From contig BLXT01000975.1 in NCBI GenBank assembly GCA_019648995.1, positions 1,587,489-1,635,311 of the forward strand: a stretch of DNA of 47,823 nt. Direction: 5' to 3'. The DNA is from Plakobranchus ocellatus (taxonomy: Eukaryota > Mollusca > Gastropoda > Plakobranchidae). Made by a program: the position numbers and the translations under genes. The notes below the pieces were generated by a model. That model was not told the DNA's origin, did not search any database, and saw nothing but the letters and a program-made list of their open reading frames with translations. Every line of letters begins with the position of its first letter. The stretch's first letter is position 1. Below are positions 1 to 14,000 of this stretch, piece by piece.

Positions 1-188
1 AAAAAGCGTTAGACAAAACCATACAAAACTGGCCGCAAAACCTACAGTGTGACCAATCATTGACCGATCATTCATTTATTGTAACGTCAGATGTACCAAC
101 ATAGTTATTAATGTGGAATCTTAGCTTTCTCTCGTGATGTTCTCTTGAAAATTGGGGCGGCCCTAAATTCTTCTGCCTCCTTCTGCAG

Positions 189-275
189 TAATAAGCCAGT
201 CCAGTCATATCAGGCCGGAGATCGCGACTGGAGCCAGTCAGCGGTGCTTCAATTTCTCAACCAGGAAGCCAAAAG
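189..275 (+). CDS. penultimate coding exon of the unrecognised left-hand gene
   Basis: 87 bases between a pyrimidine-rich TTCTGCAG acceptor and a GTGAGC donor, with no stop in the frame that joins to the exon at 3458. More GC-rich than its surroundings (CAGGCCGGAGATCGCGAC), as expected for coding sequence here. Confidence 0.65.
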
Positions 276-3200
276 GTGAGCTGCATCTCGTAGGTCAGGA
301 TGGCGTAAGGGAATGCTGCAAATTTCTACTGCCCCAATTGGCTAAAAGAGATTGAAATACTAAGCTCTAGATGACGATAATGTTGGTTGCCGCCCCATTT
401 ATAAAAATCGATGTTGAATAATACAATGATTTTTAGTTTATTTCGATTTATTTGACTTTCTGCGTCCACCGCACCAGTTATATTTATTTAGTCTGAATCC
501 ACTGCACCAGTTTCGTTCTTACTATCCGCACTTTTGGGCTGCAGAAACTGCATGGCTTATGATGCCTGATCCTAACCGACATTGCAGCTAGATCAGTCAT
601 CTTATCACTTGGCTGTTAAAAATTAAATCTGGATGAGTGCATGAAAAATTTATTGTCGAACCATATAAATTCAATGACCCATATGTATATAAACACACAA
701 ACACACACATACATAAAACTTATAGTTGGCTTGCTTCATTTCAAATACATGTTATGTATTTAGGGTTTTCAGTATTGAAGTCAATTTACAAGCATGTTAG
801 CTTACAAAATATGTGTTGTTCTGTAGTCAGTTTCTTTATTTTTATCAGCAAACTGTAAAAAGAGCGAAAGAAAATGCAAAGAAAAAAAAAGGAAAGCAAA
901 GGAAAAAAAACACATACACACAAACAAAAAGAAAGAAAAGAACAATAGGAAGAAACCAAAACTTCTTTTCTTTTCCCCGCATACAGTTTATATTTATGAA
1001 CTTTTTCCTTTGAAGAATTTAAACAATTTGTTAAAAAGTATTTAAGTAGAGTCAAAGCACTAGAGAATCTCACTTTAGTCAGAAAGCCTGTTTGCTGTGC
1101 TGTGTTGACATTTTTCCCACAATTATTTTTTTTTTAACTACTTACCAGCAACTATGTAACTAAGTTTTAAGCTTCCAAAAGCTTAATTCCAACTTTTGAT
1201 TCTTAAAGACTTAAAGAGTCCCCTTCTACTTCAGGTATGGAACCTGAAGCAAACAATTACGAATATGTTTTACACTCATTTCGTTGTGTGCTAAAGAGGC
1301 TTGTATTGTGCGAGTCTTCGTTTTGCCTATGTATTCAAATTTTGGAGACCTGTTACTTCCAATGCACATCTATGCATTTTTCACTCATAGCGAGTTCTTC
1401 AAATTTTTTATGCCGGTCCAAATTACTTTAAAACTGAAATGGTAAGGCGCTGAAGTGAAATCTGACGTTTTTAGCTTAAAATATGGAATTTATAATAAAA
1501 GGGTGAAATGAAAGCACAAAAAAGCATCAATTAACTATTTGGGTCAATTACAGCCAAAGAACCGCTTAAAGCTGCATGCTTTCACCCTGCAAAGCCACCA
1601 TCTTAAAATAAGAGCAGTAATCCATAAATTGGACATCACCAAAAAAAAAAAAAAAAAAAAAAGTTTTAAAAATCCATATGTTTAATCTTTACTTTTAAGA
1701 TCTTTGGCTCTTTCTCGTTTGATTTCTTTTTTTCTCTCCATGAAATTTACATTTATCTTTTTCTTACACGCACTCCATCTTCCTCTATTTCGTTCGTAAT
1801 AAAAATATGGGGGGAGGGGGGGGGGGTAGTATTGAAATAAAACTTAATTAAACATAATTATTATATCTTTTCTAAACTCTTAATACTTGTCATTGAGATG
1901 TTATTGAATGTTTTCAAAACTTTTTTTCTTACCTAAAAAAATTGACTCATTGCTAATGAAACTAAATTATTATGAAAAGTAGATTCAGTGATTCCTCTGC
2001 TTACCTTGGATTGGGAAGGTGTTAGCCATTAATTTCTCTTGCGCGACATGCACTTCGTTCACAGCATACACTTTTGACTGCATTTGAATTAAGTTATAAT
2101 AGTTTATTTTCAGATGTGTTATTTTACTGTATCCTGTCTTGCACAAATATTTAAGTTGTTGTCGATTAAGCTTTGCTAAAGACCTGCTTTTGTGATTTTA
2201 TTACTGGAGTTATACACAAGTTTGCATTTCCTTATGTGCTCAAATAAACACGAATGAAAGAAACAAAGTTATGTTCGATTATAATACCTACGGTAAGTCA
2301 AGTTGAAATGATGCATGAGATTGCTGTGTATGAAAACAAAAAACAAACAAACAAAAAAAACCAACAACAACAAAAAAAAGCAAAACCAAAAAAAAAAAAA
2401 AAATTGGTGTCATTAACGCTCCTTTTCAAACTGTAATTTGTCTCACAGTGTCCTTTCTGAATGCCTTTTTAGTTTTATTTTCGTTAAAAAAAAATTACTA
2501 ACACAAAAGAAAATTACCAAAACAAAGTACAAAGTACATTGTTATGAAATATTTAACCATGCAGAATGAAAAGATTACAATGTAATGCCCTTATCATTGA
2601 ATTTAAAAAATGAATTGACTTTTGGTCGGATAACTTGGCTTGTCATATAGAATCCTTTATACACTGGAAACATATCGGATTAAGCCCCATTTTCTTAGCA
2701 CCGTTTGTGATTCGCCAAGATTAGATAAAAAAAAATGCGCTTACTTTTCAACTAAATCGAAAAAAAATTCTAACAAAAATTTGTAAAATTACACGAATTC
2801 TAATAAGCAGTCGTATAAAAATTAAATAAAAAAAGAAAAATGAAAAAGAAAATCTCAATATAAAAGAAAATGCTGTCGAAAAAAAAAAAAAAGGGGCAGT
2901 CGGAAGATTTCGATTCTTATTGACTAATACTTATCAATGTTGGTTTCCTAAACGTAATTAAAAATCAGATACTTCTTCTATTATTCACCTAAGAAATTAA
3001 ACACACAACATATCTCATATAGGTGGCTGTTAAAAGATGCTGTCTCTCTTATTATGCAAAATATGCAAAACTTTAAAACTGTGTTGACATTATATGTTCT
3101 TTTCTGAACGATAAATAAAGCGCCCCGTTCCCCCCCTCCCCCCTTTTACAATCATGGCCCACATAACTCTCGTTTCACTTTTCGCCCATACTTTTTTTGT

Positions 3201-3590
3201 GTGTGTCATATTTGTCGTTTAAAATCATGGTACACTTTGGGATAAACTTACTGCAAAATGTTTATGCGAAGATAGGTTGTCAAAACCGTACAGATTGGGT
3301 CTTTGCCTTTAAATGAGGAAAGAACTGGAAATAATTTATTGAACAACATATGTAGCATATTCTTTACTTCTCTGTGCGGACCATCCTGCAAGTTCCTATT
3401 CATGCCCACCCTTATTGTTCTTTGTTAATCCCAATACTGAATTTTCGATTTTTGCAGAGGAGGCGCACCCCCAGTGGCTCCCAAGCCACAGCAGAACATG
3501 GTGCATCATAGCCCAGCACCTCAGCACAACCAGCATCAGATGCAACAACCTTACTACAACGATGCGTCTGTTGGAGCTTCCGATTTCTAG
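189..3590 (+). CDS. 3' end of an unrecognised gene (two last coding exons, partial)
   Basis: Two exons can be read in one frame: 189-275 (acceptor TTCTGCAG, donor GTGAGC) and 3458-3590 (acceptor TTTTTGCAG, stop TAG at 3588-3590). The first exon enters after two bases of a codon and leaves two bases (AG), which the second completes as Arg. It encodes NKPVQSYQAGDRDWSQSAVL, then QFLNQEAKR. The last exon gives 43 residues rich in Pro, Gln, His and Asn, including GGAPPVAPKPQQNM, and ends NDASVGASDF. The tail looks disordered. The part before 189 lies outside the window, so domain content and start are unknown. I do not recognise the family. Candidate polyadenylation signals AATAAA lie at 3674-3679 and 3701-3706. 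The matching phase, open frame and good splice sites make a real gene end likely; the product is open. Confidence 0.7.
276..3457 (+). other. intron of the unrecognised left-hand gene
   Basis: 3.2 kb of AT-rich sequence from donor GTGAGC to acceptor TTTGCAG. It holds homopolymer A runs (for example about 1641-1662 and 2391-2403) and a G run near 1810-1826. I see no coding exon or recognisable mobile element in it. Confidence 0.6.
3458..3590 (+). CDS. terminal coding exon of the unrecognised left-hand gene
   Basis: One base completes an Arg codon, then 43 codons and TAG. Composition is Pro/Gln/His-rich, with PAPQHNQHQMQQPYY in the middle. Higher GC than the flanks, and it stops just before strongly AT-rich 3' sequence. 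Confidence 0.7.
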
Positions 3591-6500
3591 AGTTATATAA
3601 ATCAGACTTAAGCAGAGTCACTTGCTTTAGATGACGGTTTCCTAATTTGCGATAAAATCACAGGAACAACTATAATAAACAAGCATATTTGCAACAACAA
3701 AATAAAATTACAGCACCATAGCCAATAACAGCAACAACGCTTACATCACCTGACAAAAAAAAAAGACACTATTGAATTATTAGCAATTCACTCATCACCC
3801 TTTGTATTAACATTTACGACAAACTATTAATTTTCCTTTGGCCTTAATGTGAAAAAAGGTTTTAAGTGATAAAAAAAAAATTGCAGGCGTCTTAGTGGAG
3901 AATGAAGGCGAATGCACTGACGAAATAATATTTCAAAGCATTTTGGAAAACAAAAATCACGTGAATGCCTTGTTTCATAAACAGTAAAATTATGCGAGAG
4001 CAACTTTTATAGCTATTCTAACTTTCCAATTGTGTCTTGAGAGAGGCAAATATTTTTAAAGTGCTGTTTTTCACCTTCAAAACTGGGCACTTAGGGTTTA
4101 TAAGTCCATAAACTTAGGAAAAGGTGATGATTAAAAAAAAAAACAAAACGCTACGATAAGATCACGTTAAGCATTTTGAGAAAGAAAAAGTTTGTGTGCA
4201 TCAAATTTTTGTGACATCAAATAATAACTCAAGATCTATCAACATCTACATAATTCACTATTAATTGTTTTGATTTGCTGTCTCTTTTGTAATTACTTCA
4301 ATATTAATTTTAAAACATTCTTGCTTGCTTGATGGCACTTTAAAAGAGTAGGAAATGAACACTGTAAAAAGTTTTTGAGAGACCACAAAACTGATCTCTG
4401 GCTGACAATGCCCGGCTTGTAAATAAAAAAACAATTGAACAATATCTTCATATTTTTCATAGGCCAAATATATGTGATTTAAAATCATAACTTCCAAAGT
4501 GACTGAAATAATGATAAAGACAAATTAGAAACAACTATGCTAGAGAGTTTAGTTTTGTGGTCCATCAAAACACGAATATAATTCTAATACGCAGCAGTAT
4601 TTTTCGAAAAAATGTTAAAAGGAACTCAGTCTTAAAATTAGGCAATGTTTGTAACAAAGTCACGAAAAGACATAAAAGAAATCCAGTTATGAGGTTTCAA
4701 TGTTGTGCAGACATCAATGAATAATTACAGCTACTTTATGTGAAAGCTTATTGACAAATGGTAGGTGTGTAATTTTCCAGTCAATCCTCTCTCATTATGA
4801 ATGGCTCTTACTTCTAGTATAACAAATTGCACAATTTTTTTTTTTTAAAATTTCGCTAATATTTTCGTCTCATTCTTTTAAACGATATATATTTATATTA
4901 AAGGCGGATTTAACATGGAGTGCCTTATATTGTAAATAGAAAAAAAAATAATATAAAATAAGTTAAACTTTATTTTGAGTGGTTTGTGATAAAATTGCTT
5001 TCTATAGTATCAGGCCTGTAACATGTGCTATAGGTTTTTCTTCAAAACACATGGACGTAGTTTGATTATTGGTAATGTGACACCTTATTTTTTCAATATT
5101 AAACAAAACTCTTCCTATACAAGAGGCCGTTATTCTTTAATTTTGCACTAACACGAATAAAATGTCATTAATTCATTTTTTTTCTTTTTTTTGTTGAGAA
5201 AACTAACCAGCGTGATTAATATTCAATACTTTGTATATATTCACATTAAAAATTTTGAGTCAGTTGAATCTTTCTTTTTTAAACACTATTTATGAGAATA
5301 GCCCTGCAACCTGAGATTGTACACCATGCTGTCATAATAATTTTCGTTAATGTCATTATGAATTTAGTATTTTTGGTTTTAGTTCATGTCCTCTAAAATT
5401 CACATTAAATTATTTTTCAAAGTAATTGGAAATAGAAGAAACTTTCAGGTGATACAACATGAGCAATGGTACAGTGAAATAAATTTATTAAATGACATAA
5501 GCTCTATTAGGTAATCAATAAAAGAAAGTAGTAAAAATTTAGTTTCACAAAAAATATTGAAGAAAAGAAATAAGAATACATCCTCTTTAATGAATTTTTA
5601 ATCTTTCTCAAAAATATATATAACAGAGAAACTTTTTAGGTACTGCTTATGCTCTGCAAAAACCATTGTTTTGTCAAAGTGGTTTGTGAATTAAGTTTAA
5701 CTTGTTATTGTAGAAAAAATTAAAATTACATACATTTGCTGTAATAATCATTGCTCACATATGATTTATAATTTCCCTCTTTACCTACAAAATATGACTT
5801 ATGTTTCTTTTATATTTAAAGATATTCATTTAGTTTTGCCGATTTTCCCCTTACAAATGAATAAGGGTTTTATAATTTCAGCATGTGTATTTGATTCTTT
5901 AATCCTGTAAGTAGAATTTTTAGACATATTTATAAGCCGCATCAACCGAGCTGTGAAATCAGATGTAATCTATTTACTTATTATTTATCAATGTAACACA
6001 AAATTTACATGTCTGTTTTTTTTAATAAATGATCTGACCCTTTGTAATACTCTTGACATTATATATTTGTGTATGGAAGAATCATCAGTGTGCTATTTTT
6101 CAAACCTGAATTAAGTTTAATAATTTATTTCTTTCCTTAGATTTTGCTTTGTCTTTCCCACAAATAAAATAGAAAATGCTGCATTTGTTCTTGTTTTTTT
6201 TCTCAGATGTGTTGTCAAATGAGTTTATTTAACAACTATATAATAAAAACTTTTAAAATGTTTAAACACTCAACATTGCTATACATTTTAGAAAAAGTGA
6301 ATTAAGCGTAAATTTTTTAGCATAAAAAGGGCTAGCTATCTTGGATGTCTGAGTCCTTGTACTCTTCAATTTGTAACTGAAGTGGCAAAGAAAAGTAAAA
6401 GGTCACAAAAATCTAATATAAAAAGTCAGAAAAATTTAACATATCACTTTTTTTTTTTTTATCATTTACTTCTTTCTCCTGCAAATCAAGCTCTAAGTAC

Positions 6501-7798
6501 TAACTAGTAACATTGATTTCATTCTCTTAAATGCCAGTGCATAAACTTATAAATATGAATTGCTCTATAAATTGAAATTAACACTATACGAGATTTTTGG
6601 CTTCAAATTCCCTCCAAAATGCACAGCAAGATAAAAAAAAATCAAGCTTTAACAATAGTAACAAGAATTTCTAATTTTTATCAATTCAAGTTTTTATCAG
6701 TCTGGTTGAATTGGAACTGGCATTTTCATCATTTCAAACCACTGAAATGGTCTGAAACTGCAAGGTTGGCAGTCATGAAAATCTGGTAGAGCTGTGTTGA
6801 TTTTGAGCCTAAATATGAGATTTTTCAATTAAAAAAAAAGGGATGTACAAGAAGCAAAAAAGAAGCTGAAAAATTTTTTTTATCAAAAGTGTTTTAGGCC
6901 TCATCCAACTCACCAGGAATGGTTGTGGAACAAATGTCTTAATACAATTCTGATTGAGTTGGCTGAAAAAATGTTATATGTTTTAAAATTGACATGTGGT
7001 TAAAATTGCATGGAGAAAAATTGATTCTGCGCTTTTATAAAATTTTCAACCAATGTAAAGAAAAGATTTTATTTTCTGAAAAAATTGTTATTTCAAATAT
7101 CTCACTTGTTAAGACTAATGTCAAAACATACAATTAATTATGGGCATCATAATAATATTGGGCTTTTCTGGTTCCAGTTAATATTCGTCTTTTTTCCAAA
7201 TGTCTATTTTTATTGAGGTAAATTAGCTTTCAGATCCGCCCAATATTCAACAAACATAAATCAAAGCAGCTTGTTGAAATGGGATTACATTCAGATCAAA
7301 TCAGTCACAAGCTGTAGTGGACACTTTTGCACTAGAGCAATTAAGACATTTTCACTGAATCAAAAGGTTGACAAAAGGACAATCATCAAACTTGCACATT
7401 TAAAATAAAAATTGGGATAGACACAGGAGATGTTTCCTGTAAAAGTGTAAATCATGTAAAATGTGAGCTGATGCATTATGCTCATAACTCAATGTGTTTA
7501 AAATGCCATTGTGACTAATTCATTCCCCATTTTATTGATGAAGATCAGAGGTTTAAGATCACCAAATTAGTGAGTGGGGTTATTCAAGTAGTAGCAAACC
7601 AAAAATCTACAGGCGGCAAACACATGAGAGATCAAGATTAGTTCCATTGTGGAATGTATTCTTCATTTTGCCTCTTTTGCACCATTACATGAAAGCTTTC
7701 ATTCAAAAGAAAGTTATCCTTCCCATTTTTTCCGAAGAGATGCCAATAGTATACTTCTTATTTTTTATTTTTGAAGCTCATTGTTGATAGAAACCCCA
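3591..7798. other. 3' UTR and intergenic DNA without a visible gene
   Basis: About 4.2 kb of very AT-rich sequence between two convergent gene ends (+ strand gene ending at 3590, - strand CCDC166 ending at 7799). No open frame here resembles a protein. Some of it may be long 3' UTR. For CCDC166 a - strand AATAAA lies at 7764-7769, only 30 bases after the stop, and another at 7531-7536. Confidence 0.5.
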
Positions 7799-8095
7799 TT
7801 AGATTTGAGGTAATGATAAACTATTTTCTGCACCAGCAGTAGCAGAACCTTCATCTTCCTCTTCCTGGCCCAAATCTAAGGGTTTATAGCTCTTCTTCTG
7901 GCGTGCCTCTCTCAGCATCTTCAGGTCATTTGCATAGTTTTGCTCTCTTAAGAGCTGGCGCTTCTGCTCCAGCAAAAGCCTCTGATGCTCATTTAAGGCA
8001 CGTGTTGTCTTAATGAGGTTCAACAGTTCTTGTCGCAGAGCTCGATTCTCCAACTTTATCTTGTTAGTGTGCTCAGTCAGACATTGCACAGCTTC
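7799..8095 (-). CDS. CCDC166: CCDC166 exon 7 (last)
   Basis: Acceptor TTGTTACCAG, then GAA GCT GTG, in frame after exon 6 (phase 0). It encodes 98 residues and the TAA stop, including the coiled-coil segment LENRALRQELLNLIKTTRAL and the acidic tail. The internal GTG can look like a start, but splicing shows it is an internal valine. Confidence 0.9.
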   Translation of the reverse strand, partial: EAVQCLTEHTNKIKLENRALRQELLNLIKTTRALNEHQRLLLEQKRQLLREQNYANDLKMLREARQKKSYKPLDLGQEEEDEGSATAGAENSLSLPQI

Positions 8096-11000
8096 CTGGT
8101 AACAAAAAAAAAGACGACACTATAAAAATAGTATTCATTAAAGCTTTTTCCCAACATGCTTACATTCATTATAAAAAAAAAATACATGAAGCAAAAACTG
8201 AAAAAATATTTGGAGACTATTGAATATTATGTAACCAATCTTATTTTGTAACCGTAACAATTTAGAGTAAAGAAACCATATGGAAATACAACACACAGAA
8301 GAGAATTGAATAAAATTTTTGAAAATACCTTTGAACATCGTTCTTAGGTACTGATAACATGAAATAAATGAATTAGTGGCTGTATTTAAACACTGAAATC
8401 AGACAATGATACCAAGACATCAGATACACAACTGCATTTTTATCTCTCTTCCTATGACTAGCTTTCAATAAAATTAAGAGCTTTAAAAAATCTCGTTTTT
8501 AGGCAAGAGCCAAAAATGGATATCTCCATTCATTTTGCTGCTGCAACAAAAAAAGCAGAATTGAACATTTTTAAATGGGAGATTCAATCCATGAGCTCAA
8601 TACAATTTTGGCAATGTTGGTTTCTCAACATTTCCTTCAGTCAAAATAATTAGAGAAAAAAAATATAGCAGCAGTAGTGTCAGCTTCAAAGAAGGCATGC
8701 CATAGGATTTCAAAAAAGATTAGACATATTATAAATATGCAAACCTATAAAATACCTCTCCTTTTCTTACCTTGTTGGCCTTTTTCTCTAGTGACTGAAT
8801 TCTGAAATCTGAATCATGCTGATAATCCTTCTTCTCTCTGAGAAAATCTGACTTCATCTGCTGTATTCTCTCTGTGTGATGAGCTCTCATCTGCATTACC
8901 TGACGCTCAAGTTCCCTTATTTTGTTTAACTGGTCGGTTTGAAGGTCCTGAAAAAAAATTCAGAAGCATATAGCATTACTGAATGTTACTACATCACTGT
9001 GAGATATCAGATATGAATATACGTTTTACTCCTTCTAAATGCTTTAAAAAAAAAAAAATTAAAAGCACACAAAGCTACATATGGCACAGAATGTATGCAT
9101 ATCTACATTGCTTTCACAATCAAAAAGCAATTCAAAGCAAATTGCAGGCTGAATAAATGGTTTAAACTTTTCAAAATGTAACTTGCCACTAATTTGGGTT
9201 GGTGTTATTAGTTTTTTCTTTTTAGGTTTGAAAAATGTTTTTACAAAAAAAGTTTAAAAGAGTTCTGTTGATATCATCCTCATTAATGAATTTCAATAGG
9301 ATTTTATACAAATAATAAAGTGAAACATTTCATAAATTTAAAAACAGGAAATGAAGTCTTTCTTAAAATAATTTCATACAGAGTTTTGAGCACCTTAATA
9401 ATACTTATTGTTGCTCCTTGAAAGGGTTAAAATATATGGATGGCAATCTTGGTCTGTCATAAAGCAAACAAACCAAAAGTCACACAAAGAGCAATGGAAT
9501 GAAGAGTGTTCAAAATAAAGGTGACAGAAAAAATCCCATGCAAAGAAGTCAGGGAAAGAACAAAACTGAAAGACTTGGTTGATTTTGCAGAAAGACAAAA
9601 ACGGAAGTTGGCGGGCCACATAAGAAGAATTTCAGACAACAGCGGGACAAAAAGAACAACAAATTGGCGACCATAACAGGGAAAGAGGTTGAGAGGCAGA
9701 CAACCAACTAGATGAAGGAACAGTATTGTACGACAGAGAGGACAAGTCTGACACTGAAAGTTTAAAAATAGGGGGCAATATAGCATGAAACAAAGGGTCA
9801 CATCCCGCTGAGGATGGATACAAACTTACAGAAGTAGAAATGGTTTAAAAAATTTTCAGTGTAGCTTGCCGAGATATAAATATAAAAAAATGATATATGA
9901 AGATAGTAATCTCAATTTATATGATTAATGCTTGATTTCTTAGGTAGCATCTTTAAAAATCCATTTTTTTTCACGACACATAAAAAGAGTGGAGCAATGA
10001 CGTTCATTTCAGAATGGAGAGAACAAGCAGTGACAGACCAATGCAAGAACAACTTACTTTGTACTCTTGCAGGTCACCAAGCTCCTGATTTGTTTTTTCC
10101 AACAAGTGTTGCTTTTCCAAAAGAAGATTTTCTAAAGCTAGCAAGTAAGAAGAAAAGAATAATTGCAAAATAAGATATCTTTAACAGAAGGAATAGAAAA
10201 TAATTACACCTCAACGTATGACATGTAACTTTAAAAGTCCATACAATGTTTTATATATTAATCAAACCAATCAATCATTTTTTACTCTTTCAAACATTTA
10301 TAGGATCATCATTAGAGAATTAGAGTAGTGGGTCTGTTACTAGACTCAGTGAGACTGCTATAAAATGATTTGTATTAATATAAGTCTCTCCTAGACTTTA
10401 CGCTCAATCTGTGTTAAAATTTGAAATTAAATAAGGGCATGCAATTTTTTCAATTAGACAAAAGTGAAAAGAATTTAAAACTGTAATATTTTTTTGAAAT
10501 TCAGAAATATGCAGGCACAGCATTTTTGGAAACAAATCCTGGATGCAAATACAGCTGGTGCAATTGGTGGTTGTCTTTTCCATTTTTTAAAATATTTTTT
10601 GTGAAATACATGTATTTTGTAACAGTGATTGTTGAAAAAATATCCATAGTTTCCATTTGTAGCCTCTCAGTATCCTAAGAAGTTCTGTGAATGTAAAAGC
10701 AGAAAAACTCTGCTTGGTTGAACTTGGTAAATTCTGCATCTTTTGATCCTACAGAACCTTTATCTTAATGAAATTATGATGAACCATTGGCTAAGCCTGT
10801 GTGAGTGACACACTTTACTGAAGTATATTGATAGCCATCTTTATTGAATTAGTTTAAGACTTTTTTCCATTTACCAGTAAACATAAGTCATGAAAGTAAA
10901 ATTTTAAATTTCACATACTTTACTAAACTTTGAACTCAACTGCTGTGAGTAAAAACCTACTTTTTGTTTTTAAAGTCATGTTTGAGACCAACAAGGATCA

Positions 11001-14000
11001 GACACCAAGTAGTCATTATCATAACTGGAAATGAAGTCATGAGGAAAACATGCAATGCTCTAGGTTGTTTGATGTTTTTTCTATAATACCAATACTATTG
11101 GGTAAAAAAAGGATTATATTCGTAAACATAATCAAACAGTAATAAACAAAAGTTTTAACATGCTTTGATATTACACTAATGGCAACATATAATTAAAAGT
11201 AAATTCTGGTGCCTCACATTTCTTTTTCTCATCAAATTCTTCTTCCATGTTTTGCCGCTGCAGCTGTATATTCCGAATTTCCTGCTTATTATGATCACTG
11301 AGGGTTATGATTGTAGTTTGCCTCTTACTGGTCTTTTTTTCCATATAGCTCATATATTCATGCTGATGAATTTAAATAGAGCATATCACGACATCAAAAG
11401 CAGAAAGGAATTTATGAGAAATAATGGATGTAATAAGTACACAAAAAAGTTAGTCATGCTTTAAAGTTAGGGAGATGCTTATAAAAAAGGCGTACCATGA
11501 TTGTGAATACATAGGTCTAGATAAAATCGAAGACATTAAATTTAATAGTACTTAACAAAATCATTTGAGCACTTGTGTATATTCTGTAACAATAGAATGC
11601 TAACTTCAGTTCACGTGCAATGCCTACTCCTCTCCCCCNNNNNNNNNNNNNNNNNNNNNNNNNNNNNNNNNNNNNNNNNNNCCAAAAAAAAAAAAAAAAA
11701 GTATAGAACAATTGAACAGATAAGTAAAAAGGCAGAAGCTCATGTTGTTTTCCTTGGATATTTCTGTTCAATCAATTTCGATTATCTGACATGACATTTC
11801 AATCTGTGCCAAAGAGAATGTTATAAGAAATATGTAGAGAGATGTTTTTTTTTTTCCTTTTTTGTTTGCTATTAAAAAGTTAAAATATTAGCACATGATG
11901 CATATATTCCTTCAGAAAGAACTGAGTTGTCACATATGTTGAAACAAAGAAAAGAAAAATAAAAGAAAACTTACACTTTCAATCCGAATCTTCTGAGCTT
12001 CATTCTGTAGCCATTCATTCTCTTGTTTCCTGATGAATTGTCAAGGACACTTTTCTATGATTGATCCCAAGATAACATAATGAAAACAATGACAACAATC
12101 AATATGCAAGAGTCTCTCCTAAGTGTTTACCGATCACATTGAGGAACAAGCCTTTACTACTCAAATTTTTAAGGAATTAGTTTTATTTTTGGACCAGTCT
12201 CTGATAATGATAATGGGCATGTATAACCAGCTCTTTAATTTAGCAGTGAGTGCTAGCTGGCTTCTTCATATATTTCAAGCAGCCCAAAAAAACATTATCT
12301 TTACACAAAATAATAATGTAAAGCTTTCACATGCTCTTTCAATATGGTTTTAACATTGAAAAAGGGAGAGAACAACTTATTTTTAAACTTAAAAAAAAAA
12401 AAAAAAAAAAAAAGGAGTAATTTCATATGATACACTAAATGGACTGACAATCAATAACAGGATTTTGAAAGACAACTTTAATTTTCTAAAGATATGTTTT
12501 ACTTCTATAATTCATGACCAATTGCACTGTTTTCAATAAATGCTTGTTAGTCAACAATAAAAGTTTGCTTGAACAATTAATGATTAAAATAAATGCAAAT
12601 AAAAAGGACAGTGCATGGGCAATTTCAATGGCTTATTTCAAATTTTCTTTATCCATTTGGAAATTTATTCAAGCAAATAAACTTTTAAAGAGAAGACCAT
12701 GTGGTTTAAAAAGAAGCAAGTAATTTTAATATTTAAATGGTCTTTAATTGAAAGCATTCAATAAAACAAACCGCAAACAAAAAAATATGTGGTAATAGAA
12801 TCAGCAAGAAAATGAATTCAACATTGGATTGAAAAAATAATTCAGTAACCAAGTTTGCGCTCTATTTGACGGAACTTTGTTAAGATCAGATCACAAATTT
12901 GGGGAAAAAACTACTCATGTTTCATATTTAAAAAGAATTCTGCTCCAAACAAATGACCAGATGTCGATGAGTTGTAAAGGATACAGGTCATCCACTGTTT
13001 TTTTATCTTTTTCCAACTGCAGAGTAACTTGCTCCAACCTAGAATAAAATTTTTAAAGATTAAAACAACAACAATAACATAACAACCACAACAAAAAAAT
13101 ATACATAGCTACATGAACAATTTTACACATAAATGTTAATGCGTTGCAAGGTCATAAGTGTCCATCTTAATTGCTCAATTGATGCTTAGTAACAATAGTG
13201 TGAACCTGTTGGCATTGATAAGCAAGCCTAGATTTCACCTAAAAACTTTGAAACATTATGAGAAAGAAAGGTTATCCACACAGGAAGCCAAGACCACAAT
13301 GCTAGACCTAAGGATCTAAAAGAGATACAGTGTGAACGACACAAATATATAGAATAAAGAGATTTGCCAACGAGGGTATGGGTTCGAATCCTACTCAGAC
13401 ATATTGGAATTTTCTCTCGTCTTCTGAATTGTCTTGTCTTGTCTGTTGCTAAGTGCATGAACGTCTTCTTCATCTCTTTTTTCTATATATTTGTGTCGTT
13501 CACACTGTATCTCTTGTAGATCCTTAGATTTAGCATTGTGGTCTTGGCTTCTTGTGTGGATAACCTTTCTTTCTAATATATATCTATATATCTGCTTGGT
13601 TATCATGCATCTCTTCGGAGATCCACAGTTAGTCGTAGGTGTTGTGTAATGTAATAAGAGTTTGGGGAATTCCCACTTTAGTACAAATACTCTAGTTGGA
13701 TGGAGTGGCTTGGCGAATGACCTGAGTCAAATGCTTCTATTTTTTTGTGAAGCAGATGGCTCAGTGCTTGTTTGCTTGGTTCCTCTGTCTGGCAAGGTGG
13801 TGGGTGCCAACGAAGGTGCTTACTCAGACATATTGTAATTTTCTCTCGTCTTCTGTCTTGTCTTGTCTGTTGCTAGGTCTAAGTGTGTGAATGTCTTCTT
13901 CATCTCTTAATTCTAAACATTATGAAGAAAACTTAGAATGGATAAAGAATGGATCAATTTATGTTACTTATCACTCATAATTTTCCACCCCATCTGACAT

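Noticed and set aside
9457-9801. 114-codon frame on the - strand
   Set aside because: It is the complement of a LINE ORF2 relic readable on the + strand; no splice context and no family match.
13380-13390. GGTTCGAATCC as part of a true tRNA gene
   Set aside because: No acceptor stem or anticodon arm can be formed around it; the surroundings are repeated nearby, which fits a SINE.
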